NCBI RefSeq assembly: GCF_001438805.1
Contig: NZ_JQCF01000006.1
Location: 1 to 64,000 of the forward strand
Source of the DNA: Companilactobacillus kimchiensis
Lineage (GTDB): Bacteria > Bacillota > Bacilli > Lactobacillales > Lactobacillaceae
Length of the DNA stretch: 64,000 nt
Direction: 5' to 3'
Made by a program: the position numbers and the translations under genes. Below, one piece after another: positions 37,188 through 45,368 of the stretch. Under the pieces are notes generated by a model. The model saw only the letters and a list, made by a program, of their open reading frames with translations, was not told the DNA's origin and ran no database searches. Position 1 is the stretch's first letter. Each line of letters begins with the position of its first letter.

Positions 37188-37494
37188 TTTTCCCCTCCAA
37201 GATAGCATCCGTGGCTGCCTTTAATTCCTGCCAGTTACTTCTAATTTCTTCTAAACGTGTTTTACCTAAATCGGTAATTTTGTAATAACGACGATTGCGA
37301 CCCTCATAAGCCTCATCGTAAGTACTTAACCAATCTTCCTTTTTGAGTCGACGTAAAATTGGATACATGGTCGATTCTGAAATCGGAAAAATCTTTTTAA
37401 TCTCACGAGTTATCGCATAACCGTAGTAATCTTCGTTAGTTAGCAGAGCTAAGACTGAACCTTCAAGAATCTCAGTTGATACTTGAATTGCCAT
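37177..37494 (-). CDS. PadR family transcriptional regulator
   Basis: This 105-residue, PadR-s1-type winged-helix protein starts MAIQVSTEILEGSVLALL, with YGYAITREI and SESTMYPILRRLKKEDWL (about 39-56) forming the recognition region. It is the first gene of the operon with HAAS and DUF4097 proteins. A TATACG-A-CGTATA dyad lies 23 bp upstream of its start, over the likely -10 region, which suggests autorepression. GAGGTG precedes the ATG. Confidence 0.9.
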   Translation of the reverse strand: MAIQVSTEILEGSVLALLTNEDYYGYAITREIKKIFPISESTMYPILRRLKKEDWLSTYDEAYEGRNRRYYKITDLGKTRLEEIRSNWQELKAATDAILEGKNEE

Positions 37495-37516
37495 ATAACC
37501 ACCTCATTTCTAATAC

Positions 37517-37529
37517 TATACGACGTATA
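37517..37529. promoter_or_regulatory. Probable PadR operator
   Basis: TATACG-A-CGTATA is a 6-bp dyad with a single central base, just upstream of the padR-like gene. A perfect palindrome with the same TATACG core occurs at 49428-49441, far away near another gene. Confidence 0.5.
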
Positions 37530-37770
37530 ATATCATTTAACTAATAATATAATATAGATAATAGTTTGTGTCAATTTTGGTTAGTTTTTAAGGATACTGC
37601 ATTCGCTATTTGTATCTATCAATTAAACTATTATGTTCTAACGTAATTAATAAAGGGGGCATACTAATAAATCCATTTATTATTCAATAATCATCAAGTA
37701 ATTTCTAACTTATTTAATAAAAAATAAAACATAGACTTTCTAATTTGTCATAGAGGTATTGAATCAAAAA

Positions 37771-37945
37771 CAATTCACTAACTCGGAACAGAAATCGAAA
37801 TCGGCTCAGTAGTGAAATTATTCTAAGTCAGCGTACCCCACTGGTTTAGAATAAGGCCGAACTTTAAGACAACATGATTTTCGTTGGCTCAAAGTCGTGC
37901 CCACTATGTTCCGGCCGATTTCAATTTTTGTGGAGAGTGGCATCT
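37771..37945 (-). repeat. Cloverleaf repeat, copy F (reverse)
   Basis: The outer arms GAAATCGAAATCGGCT (37791-37806) and GGCCGATTTCAATTTTT (about 37913-37929) pair with one or two mismatches. Inner hairpins are TTCTAAGTC/GGTTTAGAA, and the region around ACTTTAAGAC with AAAGTCGT. It lies between the PadR operator region and the T-box leader at 37975. The 37560-37770 stretch before it shows nothing I can name. Confidence 0.8.
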
Positions 37946-37974
37946 AAAAAACATGATTGCCTTTATAAAAATGC

Positions 37975-38003
37975 TTGACAGAATTAGTTTTAGGTCGTAC
38001 GAT
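37975..38003 (+). promoter_or_regulatory. Promoter of the T-box-controlled ABC transporter
   Basis: A perfect -35 box TTGACA (37975-37980), a 17-base spacer and TACGAT (37998-38003) place the transcript start just before Stem I of the T-box leader. Confidence 0.7.
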
Positions 38004-38014
38004 AACTTCAACAT

Positions 38015-38395
38015 TTTAAACAAGTATAAAAACGACGACAGAAGAGTAATCGAGCAAACTAGTCCAGAGAGTCAACGATGGTGAGAGTTGATCTAGTCCT
38101 TGGTGAAACACATCTGTAAGTTGAATGATTGAATCAAGTAGGTCATTTCGGTAGCACCGTTACAGCTGAAGTTATTGTAACTTCATGAGTCTAGTATCGT
38201 GAGATATTAGAAACCAGAGGTGGTACCGCGAATAGTCGCCCTCTTAGTCATTTTGACTGAGAGGGCTTTTTTATTCACAGGAAACTTCTTTACAATAACT
38301 TTTTGAGGTTGATATTGTGAGATATTAACAAACTCGAGGTGGAACCACGTCAAGACGTCCTTTAGCATTTATTTGCTAATGGACGTCTTTTTTAT
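38015..38395 (+). promoter_or_regulatory. Partially duplicated T-box riboswitch, probable His specifier
   Basis: One Stem I is present, with the AGTA motif, distal AGAGAG and specifier-side GGTGAAACACATCTGT. CAC (38110-38112), placed just before the closing helix and followed by A, is the best specifier; ACA is the alternative. Then come two antiterminator/terminator modules: T-box AGGTGGTACCGCG (38218-38230) with a terminator at 38238-38272, and AGGTGGAACCACG (38337-38349) with a terminator at 38352-38394. Both modules begin with GTGAGATATTA. The second has no Stem I of its own. Confidence 0.85.
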
Positions 38396-38417
38396 ATTTG
38401 AAAAGGGGAGAAAAATT

Positions 38418-39071
38418 ATGATGAACTATATCTTTGAAATTTTACCGTCACTACTAAGCGGTACTGCAATGACTTTAAAAGTTTTCTTCTGGACAATTAT
38501 TTGCTCATTGCCACTAGGAATTTTAGTTTCATTGGGTCGCAGCTCTAAGTTCAAGCCACTCAGTTGGATCTTGTCGTTTTATATCTGGGTTATGCGAGGA
38601 ACCCCATTGCTATTACAATTGATTTTTGTTTTTTATGGTCTTCCTAATCTACCATTCGCTCATATCGTTTTTGAAAGATATGATGCTGCACTGTTTGCCT
38701 TCGTACTCAACTACACCGCCTACTTCGCTGAAATTTTTCGTGGTGGTTTTGGAACCGTCAGCAAAGGACAATTTGAAGGCGCCAAGGTGCTTGGCCTCAA
38801 CTATTGGCAAACAATTAGAAAAATCATCATTACCCAAGTTGTCAAAATCGTCTTACCTTCAATCGGTAACGAAGTAATCAATTTGGTCAAGGATTCATCA
38901 TTAGTTTATGTAATTGGTTTGGGAGATTTATTACGTGCTGGAAATATCGCCAGTTCCCGTGATGTGACCTTACTTCCCTTAGTTTTAGTTGGTATCATCT
39001 ATTTACTATTAACCTTAATCTGTACATGGGCCTTAAAAATATTGGAAAAACACTTTAGTTATTATCGTTAG
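38418..39071 (+). CDS. Amino-acid ABC transporter permease (His/Glu/Gln/Arg family)
   Basis: This 217-residue permease has about five helices and the HAAT-family coupling region EIFRGGFGTVSKGQFEGAKV. The motif RGTPLLLQ after helix 2 is typical of polar amino-acid importers. The ATG at 38418 follows AAGGGGAG; an in-frame start 45 bp upstream lies inside the T-box terminator and is rejected. It is the first gene of a permease-ATPase-lipoprotein operon controlled by the T-box, which points to histidine as the likely substrate. Confidence 0.92.
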   Translation: MMNYIFEILPSLLSGTAMTLKVFFWTIICSLPLGILVSLGRSSKFKPLSWILSFYIWVMRGTPLLLQLIFVFYGLPNLPFAHIVFERYDAALFAFVLNYTAYFAEIFRGGFGTVSKGQFEGAKVLGLNYWQTIRKIIITQVVKIVLPSIGNEVINLVKDSSLVYVIGLGDLLRAGNIASSRDVTLLPLVLVGIIYLLLTLICTWALKILEKHFSYYR

Positions 39072-39083
39072 GAGCGAACAATC

Positions 39084-39722
39084 ATGTTGAAATTAGAAAA
39101 TATTACTAAAAGTTTTGATGGTAAAACCATCCTTGATAACTTAAATCTTGAAGTTAAAGATAATTCAATTCTTAGTATCGTCGGTCCTAGTGGAGCGGGT
39201 AAAACAACCTTATTACGTTGCATTGCTGGCCTTGAAAAAATTGATTCTGGATCATTTATTCTCAACAATCAACCTTTTGATCCTTTTGATGAATCCGTTA
39301 AAGAACGTATTGTCGGCGTTGTTTTCCAAGATTTCAATCTTTTCCCACATTTATCTGTTATGGAAAATATTGCGCTAGCACCTAAAATGGTTTTGAAACA
39401 AGATAAAGCTACTGTGCAAAAGAATGTTGATAACTTATTAAATCAATTGGAACTTACTAACTATCAAAATCAATATCCTTTTGAATTGTCTGGTGGTCAA
39501 AAACAACGTGTCGCTATTGCTCGAGCTTTAGCCATGCAACCACAAATTCTTTGTTACGATGAACCAACATCTGCACTTGATCCCAGCTTACGTGATACCG
39601 TGGCCAAGTTAATTCTCGAATTAAAACAAACCGGCATTACACAAATTGTTATTACTCATGATCCTGATTTTGCTAAAAAAATTGCCGACCAGTTGCTGGA
39701 AGTTAAACCAATCAATAATTAA
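39084..39722 (+). CDS. Amino-acid ABC transporter ATP-binding protein
   Basis: This 212-residue ATPase has Walker A GPSGAGKTT (about 34-42), signature LSGGQKQR (about 133), Walker B ILCYDEPTSALDP and the switch His in VITHD. It is slightly shorter than the usual 240 residues, ending soon after the His switch, but all catalytic parts are present. It starts 12 bp after the permease and ends 19 bp before the lipoprotein gene. Confidence 0.93.
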   Translation: MLKLENITKSFDGKTILDNLNLEVKDNSILSIVGPSGAGKTTLLRCIAGLEKIDSGSFILNNQPFDPFDESVKERIVGVVFQDFNLFPHLSVMENIALAPKMVLKQDKATVQKNVDNLLNQLELTNYQNQYPFELSGGQKQRVAIARALAMQPQILCYDEPTSALDPSLRDTVAKLILELKQTGITQIVITHDPDFAKKIADQLLEVKPINN

Positions 39723-39741
39723 TCATAGGGAGATTAATAAT

Positions 39742-40596
39742 ATGAAGAAAAAGATATTTATACTCTTAAGCTTATTAGCCTTCTTTAGCTTAACCTTAGC
39801 TGGCTGCAGCGATAATCAAAAATCAGTTGCTCAAGAGGCCAATACTACTGATACTTGGTCCTCCATCCAAAAACGTGGTCGTGTGATTATTGGACTCGAT
39901 GATACTTTTGTTCCCATGGGGTTCCGGGAAAAGAATGGTAAATTAGTTGGTTATGATATTGATTTGGCTAAAGCCGTTTTTAAACAATATGGTATCAAAG
40001 CTGATTTTCAACCAATTGATTGGAACATGAAGGAAACTGAACTGAGAAATCGGACTATTGATCTCATTTGGAACGGTTATACGATTACTCCAGCTCGTCA
40101 GAAACAATTGGCCTTCTCACGTCCTTACATGGCTAATCGTCAAGTCTTGGTCACTAAAACAAATGAGAACATTACTTCTTTTGCTGATATGAAAGATAAA
40201 ACACTTGGGGTTCAGACCAGTTCCTCTGGTGCCAGTTTATTGGATGAACATCCCACCATGTTAAAAAACTACATCAAAGGTAAAAATCCCGTATTATACG
40301 ATTCCTTCAACAATGCTTTAATGGATCTTGATGATGGCCGGATCCAGGGACTCTTGATCGACAGTGTATATGCTGGTTACTACATTAGTAAAGAAAAGGA
40401 CCCCGGTTCATATCGCATTACAACTGGTGGTTTCGATGGTGAAGATTTTGCCGCTGGTATGCGTAAAGGCGATAAAACACTTAAAAATAAAATCGATTGT
40501 GGACTACAACATTTGGCCAATACTGGCGAATTACAACAGATCAACAAAAAATGGTTTGGCAATTCTGATAATTCTTTGATTCAACCTAAAAAATAG
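39742..40596 (+). CDS. Amino-acid-binding lipoprotein (solute-binding protein)
   Basis: A lipoprotein signal peptide with lipobox LTLAGC (Cys near residue 22) is followed by a family 3 periplasmic-binding fold: GRVIIGLDDTFVPMGF, GYDIDLAKAVFKQYG, the NRTIDLIWNGYTITPARQ hinge and TLGVQTSSSG. The Asp/Arg set for binding the amino-acid backbone is present. The ATG at 39742, after AGGGAG, is chosen. It captures the amino acid outside the membrane for the two upstream proteins. Confidence 0.93.
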   Translation: MKKKIFILLSLLAFFSLTLAGCSDNQKSVAQEANTTDTWSSIQKRGRVIIGLDDTFVPMGFREKNGKLVGYDIDLAKAVFKQYGIKADFQPIDWNMKETELRNRTIDLIWNGYTITPARQKQLAFSRPYMANRQVLVTKTNENITSFADMKDKTLGVQTSSSGASLLDEHPTMLKNYIKGKNPVLYDSFNNALMDLDDGRIQGLLIDSVYAGYYISKEKDPGSYRITTGGFDGEDFAAGMRKGDKTLKNKIDCGLQHLANTGELQQINKKWFGNSDNSLIQPKK

Positions 40597-40618
40597 TAAA
40601 TTTCAGAAACTGCTCACA

Positions 40619-40660
40619 AAAATAGCCATCAATCTCCAAATGGAATTGATGGCTATTCAT
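40619..40660. terminator. Terminator between ABC operon and ADP-ribosylglycohydrolase gene
   Basis: Arms of 17-18 bases (40621-40638 with 40641-40657; AATAGCCATCAAT) form a strong hairpin. The clearer T-run is on the minus strand, so it serves the ADP-ribosylglycohydrolase gene, and probably both. Confidence 0.85.
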
Positions 40661-40666
40661 TTACTG

Positions 40667-41626
40667 CTACAAAGTTAATAATGCTTTATGTTGTGCCTCT
40701 TTATTGGCAAATGGTTCAATAATACTCTTTAATAACTCTTGGTTCCTTAATTGATTCTTCCACTTATCATTAACCTGCTCGCTTAAACATTCACAACTTG
40801 CCATGGTGGCTACAATACTGGCTACGGTATCTGTATCACTACCCAAATTAACAGCTAAAATAATAGCATTGTCAATACTGGTTGTACCTAAAACACACCA
40901 GGTACAGGCTAACAGTGTGTCGACCACATATCCGGTTGACTTAATATTCCGTCTCAAAGTTGAAGAAAAATCACTCTTAAACATCGCAGCGTACTGTGGT
41001 AATTCCGCCAATTCTTCCGGTCTATCTTTCAAGGCATCAGTCAGTCGTTCGGGTAAATTTCTTAAGACTGTTCGTAACGATTGACCATTTAATAATTCAT
41101 GTAATATTTCTAAATAAATATAACTAGCCACAATTGCTCTTGGATGACGATGCGTCAAACAAGTATAATCATGTTCCAACTGTAGTCTTTTCTCAATATC
41201 TGGTTCATTCACCAAATGAATTGCCAAAGGAGCCAAGCGCATCAAAGCTCCATTTCCATTAGCGTAAACGCTCATGTCCCCACACTCCAGTGCCGGATAA
41301 CGGTTTACTGACCAATTTCGTACGGCTTTAGCACATGTATTTCCAATTCCAAAAGCTAAATTATCTGGCGTATATTCATTGTGAAACATGTAATTCTCGA
41401 ACTTTTGCATTAATTGATCATAATCACCATTATCAGTTAAATTTTCCATCAATGGTAATGTAAACGAAGTGTCATCGGACCAGCTTCCCTTAGGTTGTTC
41501 CCATGTTCCAGAATCGATCATTGAATCAATATAATAAGAGTCGCGTTGGGCAAATTCTACTGGAACACCCATCGCATCTCCTACGATCCCCGCATACAAA
41601 ATATTCTCAATTTGACACGTCTGCAT
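40667..41626 (-). CDS. ADP-ribosylglycohydrolase (DraG) family protein
   Basis: This 319-residue all-helical hydrolase removes ADP-ribose from proteins or other acceptors. Metal-binding motifs are GDAMGVPVEF (about 16-25), SWSDDTSFTL (about 48-57) and GSDTDTVASIVATMA near residue 263. ADP-ribosyltransferase partners are not seen nearby. A GGGAG site lies upstream; a TTG directly before the ATG is equally possible as start. It is encoded alone between two terminators. Confidence 0.88.
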   Translation of the reverse strand: MQTCQIENILYAGIVGDAMGVPVEFAQRDSYYIDSMIDSGTWEQPKGSWSDDTSFTLPLMENLTDNGDYDQLMQKFENYMFHNEYTPDNLAFGIGNTCAKAVRNWSVNRYPALECGDMSVYANGNGALMRLAPLAIHLVNEPDIEKRLQLEHDYTCLTHRHPRAIVASYIYLEILHELLNGQSLRTVLRNLPERLTDALKDRPEELAELPQYAAMFKSDFSSTLRRNIKSTGYVVDTLLACTWCVLGTTSIDNAIILAVNLGSDTDTVASIVATMASCECLSEQVNDKWKNQLRNQELLKSIIEPFANKEAQHKALLTL

Positions 41627-41644
41627 CAATTTCCATCTCCCGTT

Positions 41645-41683
41645 TAAAAAACTGAGACTAAATTTTCATTTAGCCCCAGTTAA
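41645..41683 (-). terminator. Terminator of the 34-residue peptide gene
   Basis: On the minus strand AACTGGGGCTAAAT and ATTTAGTCTCAGTT pair (41650-41663 with 41668-41681) with a GAAA-type loop, followed by T6. It lies about 60 bp past the small gene. Confidence 0.75.
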
Positions 41684-41743
41684 GTTTAGTCTTCTATTTT
41701 AAGAATACTATAATTTCTATCCCATCTATAAGCACGTTTAATC

Positions 41744-41848
41744 CTAAAAAATCAAAAGAAGTAAGGCCAGAAAAATACCAAACATGGCAAGAAAACTAAC
41801 CTTCTTCTTATCATCGCGAATTCTCCGCAGATTTTTATTCATAAGCAT
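41744..41848 (-). CDS. 34-residue single-pass membrane peptide
   Basis: I do not recognise the family. The 34-residue product starts MLMNKNLRRIRDDKKKVSF, a strongly basic head, followed by a membrane helix (VSFLAMFGIFLALLLLIF) reaching the C-terminus, so it should be a single-pass inner-membrane peptide. Support for a real gene: a GGAGG site seven to eight bases before the ATG, a plausible promoter further upstream (TTTTCA, 17 bases, TATAAC near 41868-41896) and a terminator just downstream. A second in-frame ATG lies 6 bp in. Confidence 0.6.
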   Translation of the reverse strand: MLMNKNLRRIRDDKKKVSFLAMFGIFLALLLLIF

Positions 41849-42050
41849 TTTGCCTCCGTGCCTAAGAAAGTTATATCATCTACGAAATAAAATGAAAAGG
41901 CTTTTTTGTAAAGCTTAAAATTTATTTTCCATATTTTATTTTTAAGGAATTTGCGTTTTAATTCGGAAAACAATATTTATTTTTTCGAGCATTTTACGAA
42001 CATTTCAGTATAATTAAAGTATAAATATAAAGGAGTTCCCAATTACAACC

Positions 42051-42524
42051 ATGAATAAAAAAAATCGTGTTTACTTAGCTGGACCATTTTTTAGTGAACC
42101 ACAAATCAAACGACTTGATGAAATCCAAACATTGCTAGAAGCCAATTCAACTATTGGTGATATTTTCAGACCAGGCAAGGATGAATATACTAAAGCTGAG
42201 TTTGGATCATTTGAATGGCAAACCGCCGTTTACAAACATGATATTAATAACATTAATATTTCAGATGTAGTAGTTGCAATGTTAGACTATAAAATAGAAG
42301 AAAATGAATTGGAACCAGACTCTGGAACAATGTGGGAATGTGGTTACGCGATTGCTAACAACGTCCCTGTTATTGCTGTCCGAAATGATACCAGTGAACC
42401 TTTGAACTTGATGTTGGCTGGTAGTTTAACTGCCTTCTTTAATGGTCACGAAAGTATTCAAGAATTGAAGGATTATGATTTTAATTCACTAATGACACGC
42501 TATGAAAACGTAAAGGTACTTTAG
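42051..42524 (+). CDS. Nucleoside 2-deoxyribosyltransferase
   Basis: The enzyme swaps bases between deoxyribonucleosides in nucleoside salvage, a typical lactobacillar activity. Motifs are YLAGPFFSEPQ (about 8-18), the catalytic acidic segment and LEPDSGTMWECGYAIA (about 86-101) with the key Glu, and a C-terminal AGSLTAFF. 157 residues is the family length. AGGAG lies 15 bases before the ATG, farther than usual, and no better start is seen. The TetR gene starts 10 bp after it, suggesting co-transcription. Confidence 0.92.
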   Translation: MNKKNRVYLAGPFFSEPQIKRLDEIQTLLEANSTIGDIFRPGKDEYTKAEFGSFEWQTAVYKHDINNINISDVVVAMLDYKIEENELEPDSGTMWECGYAIANNVPVIAVRNDTSEPLNLMLAGSLTAFFNGHESIQELKDYDFNSLMTRYENVKVL

Positions 42525-42534
42525 GAGGAATGTC

Positions 42535-43086
42535 ATGTCGCAAGTAACACAACGAACAGAAAATTCAATTATCACCGCCATGATTTCTTTGCTTCAAAAG
42601 AAACCATTTGAAAAGATCACTGTTGGTGATATTTGTGACGAGGCCCTGATCAATCACAGTACCTTTTATCGTTATTTCAGCGATAAATATGCATTACTTC
42701 ATGCTGTATTTTCATATCTATTGGATGACCTACTAAACAATACATCCAATGCTAAAACGATTGTTTATCAAATTGCGGACTTCATGGAAAAAAATAGTAG
42801 TTTTATTCATCATATTTCACCACAGTACCAAACAAAAGCCAACCTCTACCCCGAGTTTCGCAGTATCCTGCACGATATTGTTAAAACTAAGAGTAAAGAT
42901 TCCGATAGTCAAAATGATCCTCTGATCAAAATGATTACCGAATCTGATGCTCCCGAATTGATGATCAGTTTTATCGTCGGTGGTTTGATTGGTTTGGTGG
43001 AATATCTCGAAGACAATGATTTCAATATTTCTCATGATAAATTTATTGAATTTACTGAAAATTTCTTTGCTAAATGGTCTGAATAA
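42535..43086 (+). CDS. TetR/AcrR family transcriptional regulator
   Basis: This 183-residue protein has an N-terminal helix-turn-helix (KITVGDICDEALINHSTFYR, about 27-46, with the typical FYRYFSDKYAL). The C-terminal domain resembles the TetR_C_8 type. GGAGG precedes the ATG. It is downstream of ndt-like gene and upstream of the CynX-type permease; a dyad TTACA-CT-TGTAA before the permease gene may be its site. Confidence 0.87.
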   Translation: MSQVTQRTENSIITAMISLLQKKPFEKITVGDICDEALINHSTFYRYFSDKYALLHAVFSYLLDDLLNNTSNAKTIVYQIADFMEKNSSFIHHISPQYQTKANLYPEFRSILHDIVKTKSKDSDSQNDPLIKMITESDAPELMISFIVGGLIGLVEYLEDNDFNISHDKFIEFTENFFAKWSE

Positions 43087-43100
43087 TAATTCATAGACAT

Positions 43101-43138
43101 AACCAACTTCTCATAATTATAGATAGTTGGTTTTTTTG
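43101..43138 (+). terminator. Terminator of the NDT-TetR unit
   Basis: AACCAACT and AGTTGGTT arms with a T7 tail on the plus strand, directly after the TetR gene. Confidence 0.85.
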
Positions 43139-43167
43139 TTGCCATTTGGCACGAATATTATTTGGGG

Positions 43168-43179
43168 TTACACTTGTAA
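43168..43179. promoter_or_regulatory. Short dyad upstream of the CynX-type gene
   Basis: TTACA-CT-TGTAA is a perfect 5-bp dyad with AATATTA/TAATATT flanks, 27 bp before the permease start. It is a candidate site for the neighbouring TetR protein; that is inference. Confidence 0.35.
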
Positions 43180-43206
43180 TATTGTTTTATACAAAGGAGG
43201 AATTAA

Positions 43207-44385
43207 ATGCAAGCGCCTAAAATAAATAAAAAATGGTTTTTAATGAGTATGATGTTGGTAGCAGCTAATCTTCGTTTGCCGATTACGATCATTCCCCCCC
43301 TACTAAGTACCATCGAAAAAAATCTTGGCATTCCTAAATCATTAGCTGGCTTAATAACCTCAATTCCTCTAGTTACCTTTGCCATTCTTTCACCCATCAT
43401 TGTTAAAGTGGCCAAAAAATTAGGTAATGAATTAACTATTTTCGTTTTCTTCGTCATTTTAATTCTAGGTAGCTTTCTTAGAATCATTCCCACAGTTTGG
43501 GCCTTAATGTTGGGTACCCTTTTAGCGGGTATGGGAATTGACAGTGGAAATGTCCTAGTTCCTGCCTTAATTAAAGATCATTTACCAAAACAAATACCTT
43601 TAGGTACTAGTCTTTACACCATGTCAATGCTATTAATTGGTGCCATCGGTACGGCCCTATCAGGTATACTGATCACTAAATTAAGTCTATCGGCGACTTT
43701 GGCAATCCTATCGTCCTTGGCCATCGTAGCGTTGATCTTTTGGATTCCCAATTTAAAATACAATCAACGTGACACCGCTAAAACAGCAGCAACTATTAAG
43801 TATCGCAGTGTTTGGAATCAGTCACTTGGTTGGTTGATTACGGCTTTCTTCGGCTTACAATCACTAGTCTACTATTCAATGATAACTTGGTTACCTTCAA
43901 TTCTTGAAAACCATGGTATCAGTACAATCCTCGCTAGTAATTTATTAACTATCTTACAATTAAGTGGTTTACCCTGTTCATTCATCGTACCTTTCTTATC
44001 TATCAAAAAGCACGGTATGACATGGCTTTTAGTAATGTTATTAGTTGGCTACGCTATTTCTCCATTGGGATTTTTAATCTCAACTAATAACACAGCTTTT
44101 CTAATTATCATCACCGTACTTACAGGTTTTGGTTCCGGTTTAGCCTTTAATATGGCCGTTATTTTTTTCACGGAAAAGACTACCAATCCTTACCAAACCG
44201 CCGAAGTTTCCGGTATGGCTCAATCTGCCGGTTATCTTTTAGCCGCTATTGGACCAGTGATGTTCGGTTACATTGAAAACCGAGTTAATTCCTGGAATTT
44301 AATTATTATTATTTTAGCTATCATGTCAGTCTTATTAACCTTATCTGGGGTCTTCATTGCTCGTCACGCAAAAATTGCTGAATAA
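43207..44385 (+). CDS. CynX/NimT family MFS transporter
   Basis: This 392-residue, 12-helix permease begins with AANLRLPITIIPPLLSTIEK, typical of the CynX/NimT branch in which an Arg sits in helix 1. Characterised members export cyanate or nitroimidazoles, but most substrates are unknown. AGGAGG precedes the ATG. It is a single gene between a terminator and its own terminator, whose stem includes the stop codon. Confidence 0.86.
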   Translation: MQAPKINKKWFLMSMMLVAANLRLPITIIPPLLSTIEKNLGIPKSLAGLITSIPLVTFAILSPIIVKVAKKLGNELTIFVFFVILILGSFLRIIPTVWALMLGTLLAGMGIDSGNVLVPALIKDHLPKQIPLGTSLYTMSMLLIGAIGTALSGILITKLSLSATLAILSSLAIVALIFWIPNLKYNQRDTAKTAATIKYRSVWNQSLGWLITAFFGLQSLVYYSMITWLPSILENHGISTILASNLLTILQLSGLPCSFIVPFLSIKKHGMTWLLVMLLVGYAISPLGFLISTNNTAFLIIITVLTGFGSGLAFNMAVIFFTEKTTNPYQTAEVSGMAQSAGYLLAAIGPVMFGYIENRVNSWNLIIIILAIMSVLLTLSGVFIARHAKIAE

Positions 44386-44406
44386 AATTATTCAGCAATT
44401 TTTTAT
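44373..44406 (+). terminator. Terminator overlapping the CynX-type stop codon
   Basis: A 13-bp perfect arm pair (44373-44385 with 44388-44400) starts inside the coding sequence and includes the TAA stop; T6 follows. Confidence 0.85.
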
Positions 44407-45203
44407 TTTAAATAATTTTCAATACCAAAAATCACTCCGTCATTATCATTTGTTTTCGTGATAAATTTGCCATGTGGTTTTATTTCTTGTAAAGCATTTC
44501 CCATCACAATAGGCGTTCCCACGGACTTTAACATTGGTAGATCATTATGACCATCACCAAAGGCAGCCATTTCTTCAATTGCTAATTTTTCCAGATTCTG
44601 AATGTAGTGAATGCCTTTAGACTTCTGAGCCTTTCGACTCGTAATCTCTAAATATTCATTACCAGATTGCTTTATACTGATACCAGCAAGTTTCAAATCT
44701 ATCAGTTTCTGATTCAAACGTTCTATTTCATTTGGATCAAATGTAATCAACATAATTTTATAAAAAGAATTATCAGCTACTAATAATTTCGTATAATCGA
44801 TCAGTCTAGGACACTGGCCCGTCATTTTTGATTCATACCTAATCCCTCGATCAACTTTTTCATCGTACCAATTATTCAAATCATAACAACTACAACTCAC
44901 GTTTGGAAAATCTTTTTTAACCAATTGAACGATGGCCTTAATATCAGTCAAATCCAGTGGATCAGAACGTAATACTTTGAGCCCCTTTTGTACCCATTGA
45001 AAAATCAATCCACCGTTGAAGGCAATTTGAGGATCAATCAAATTTAATTTTTCAATAGTCTCCGCCATTTCCATTGGCGCACGTGCTGATACTAAAGTAA
45101 AGGGAATCCCGCTCTTTTTGATTCCTTGAATATTATTGAAACTAACATGACCAGTACTGTTTAATAATGTTCCATCCATATCAGAAAATATATGTCTTAT
45201 CAT
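44403..45203 (-). CDS. HAD superfamily Cof-type phosphatase
   Basis: A 266-residue IIB-type HAD hydrolase. Motif I is FSDMDGTLLN (6-15) with the nucleophile and acid/base Asp; motif II is LVSARAP; motif III Lys lies in KAQKSKGIHY; motif IV is FGDGHNDLPML (about 215-225). Such proteins act on sugar phosphates or cofactors; the substrate is not evident. GAGGAGG lies upstream. It is convergent with the CynX-type gene. Confidence 0.9.
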   Translation of the reverse strand: MIRHIFSDMDGTLLNSTGHVSFNNIQGIKKSGIPFTLVSARAPMEMAETIEKLNLIDPQIAFNGGLIFQWVQKGLKVLRSDPLDLTDIKAIVQLVKKDFPNVSCSCYDLNNWYDEKVDRGIRYESKMTGQCPRLIDYTKLLVADNSFYKIMLITFDPNEIERLNQKLIDLKLAGISIKQSGNEYLEITSRKAQKSKGIHYIQNLEKLAIEEMAAFGDGHNDLPMLKSVGTPIVMGNALQEIKPHGKFITKTNDNDGVIFGIENYLK

Positions 45204-45241
45204 CGTTGAATCCTCCTCAACTTATTCAAATTTCATCTTAA

Positions 45242-45257
45242 GCTATGGAACGGGTAC
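45242..45257 (+). promoter_or_regulatory. Shared upstream block GCTATGGAACGGGTAC (copy 1)
   Basis: A 16-base block matching 46185-46200 at 14 positions. Each copy lies 90-112 bp before a plus-strand start codon. It could be a regulator site or part of an unusual promoter. Confidence 0.4.
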
Positions 45258-45368
45258 CACAACAAGATATATATTATTTTTGTGTTCTGAATGTAGAGAT
45301 TTTATAATAAAACGGTACTTTGAAATAAAGTGTTCACTATAAGAAATTCAATTAAGGAGGGGCATCTA

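Noticed and set aside
37884-38084. A 66-codon plus-strand reading frame.
   Set aside because: It spans the end of repeat copy F, the T-box promoter and Stem I; it has no ribosome binding site and is explained by those features.
45242-45257. GGGTAC/GGGTTC read as a sigma-B-type -10 element.
   Set aside because: No matching GTTTAA -35 box at the right distance, and lactobacilli generally lack sigma-B.
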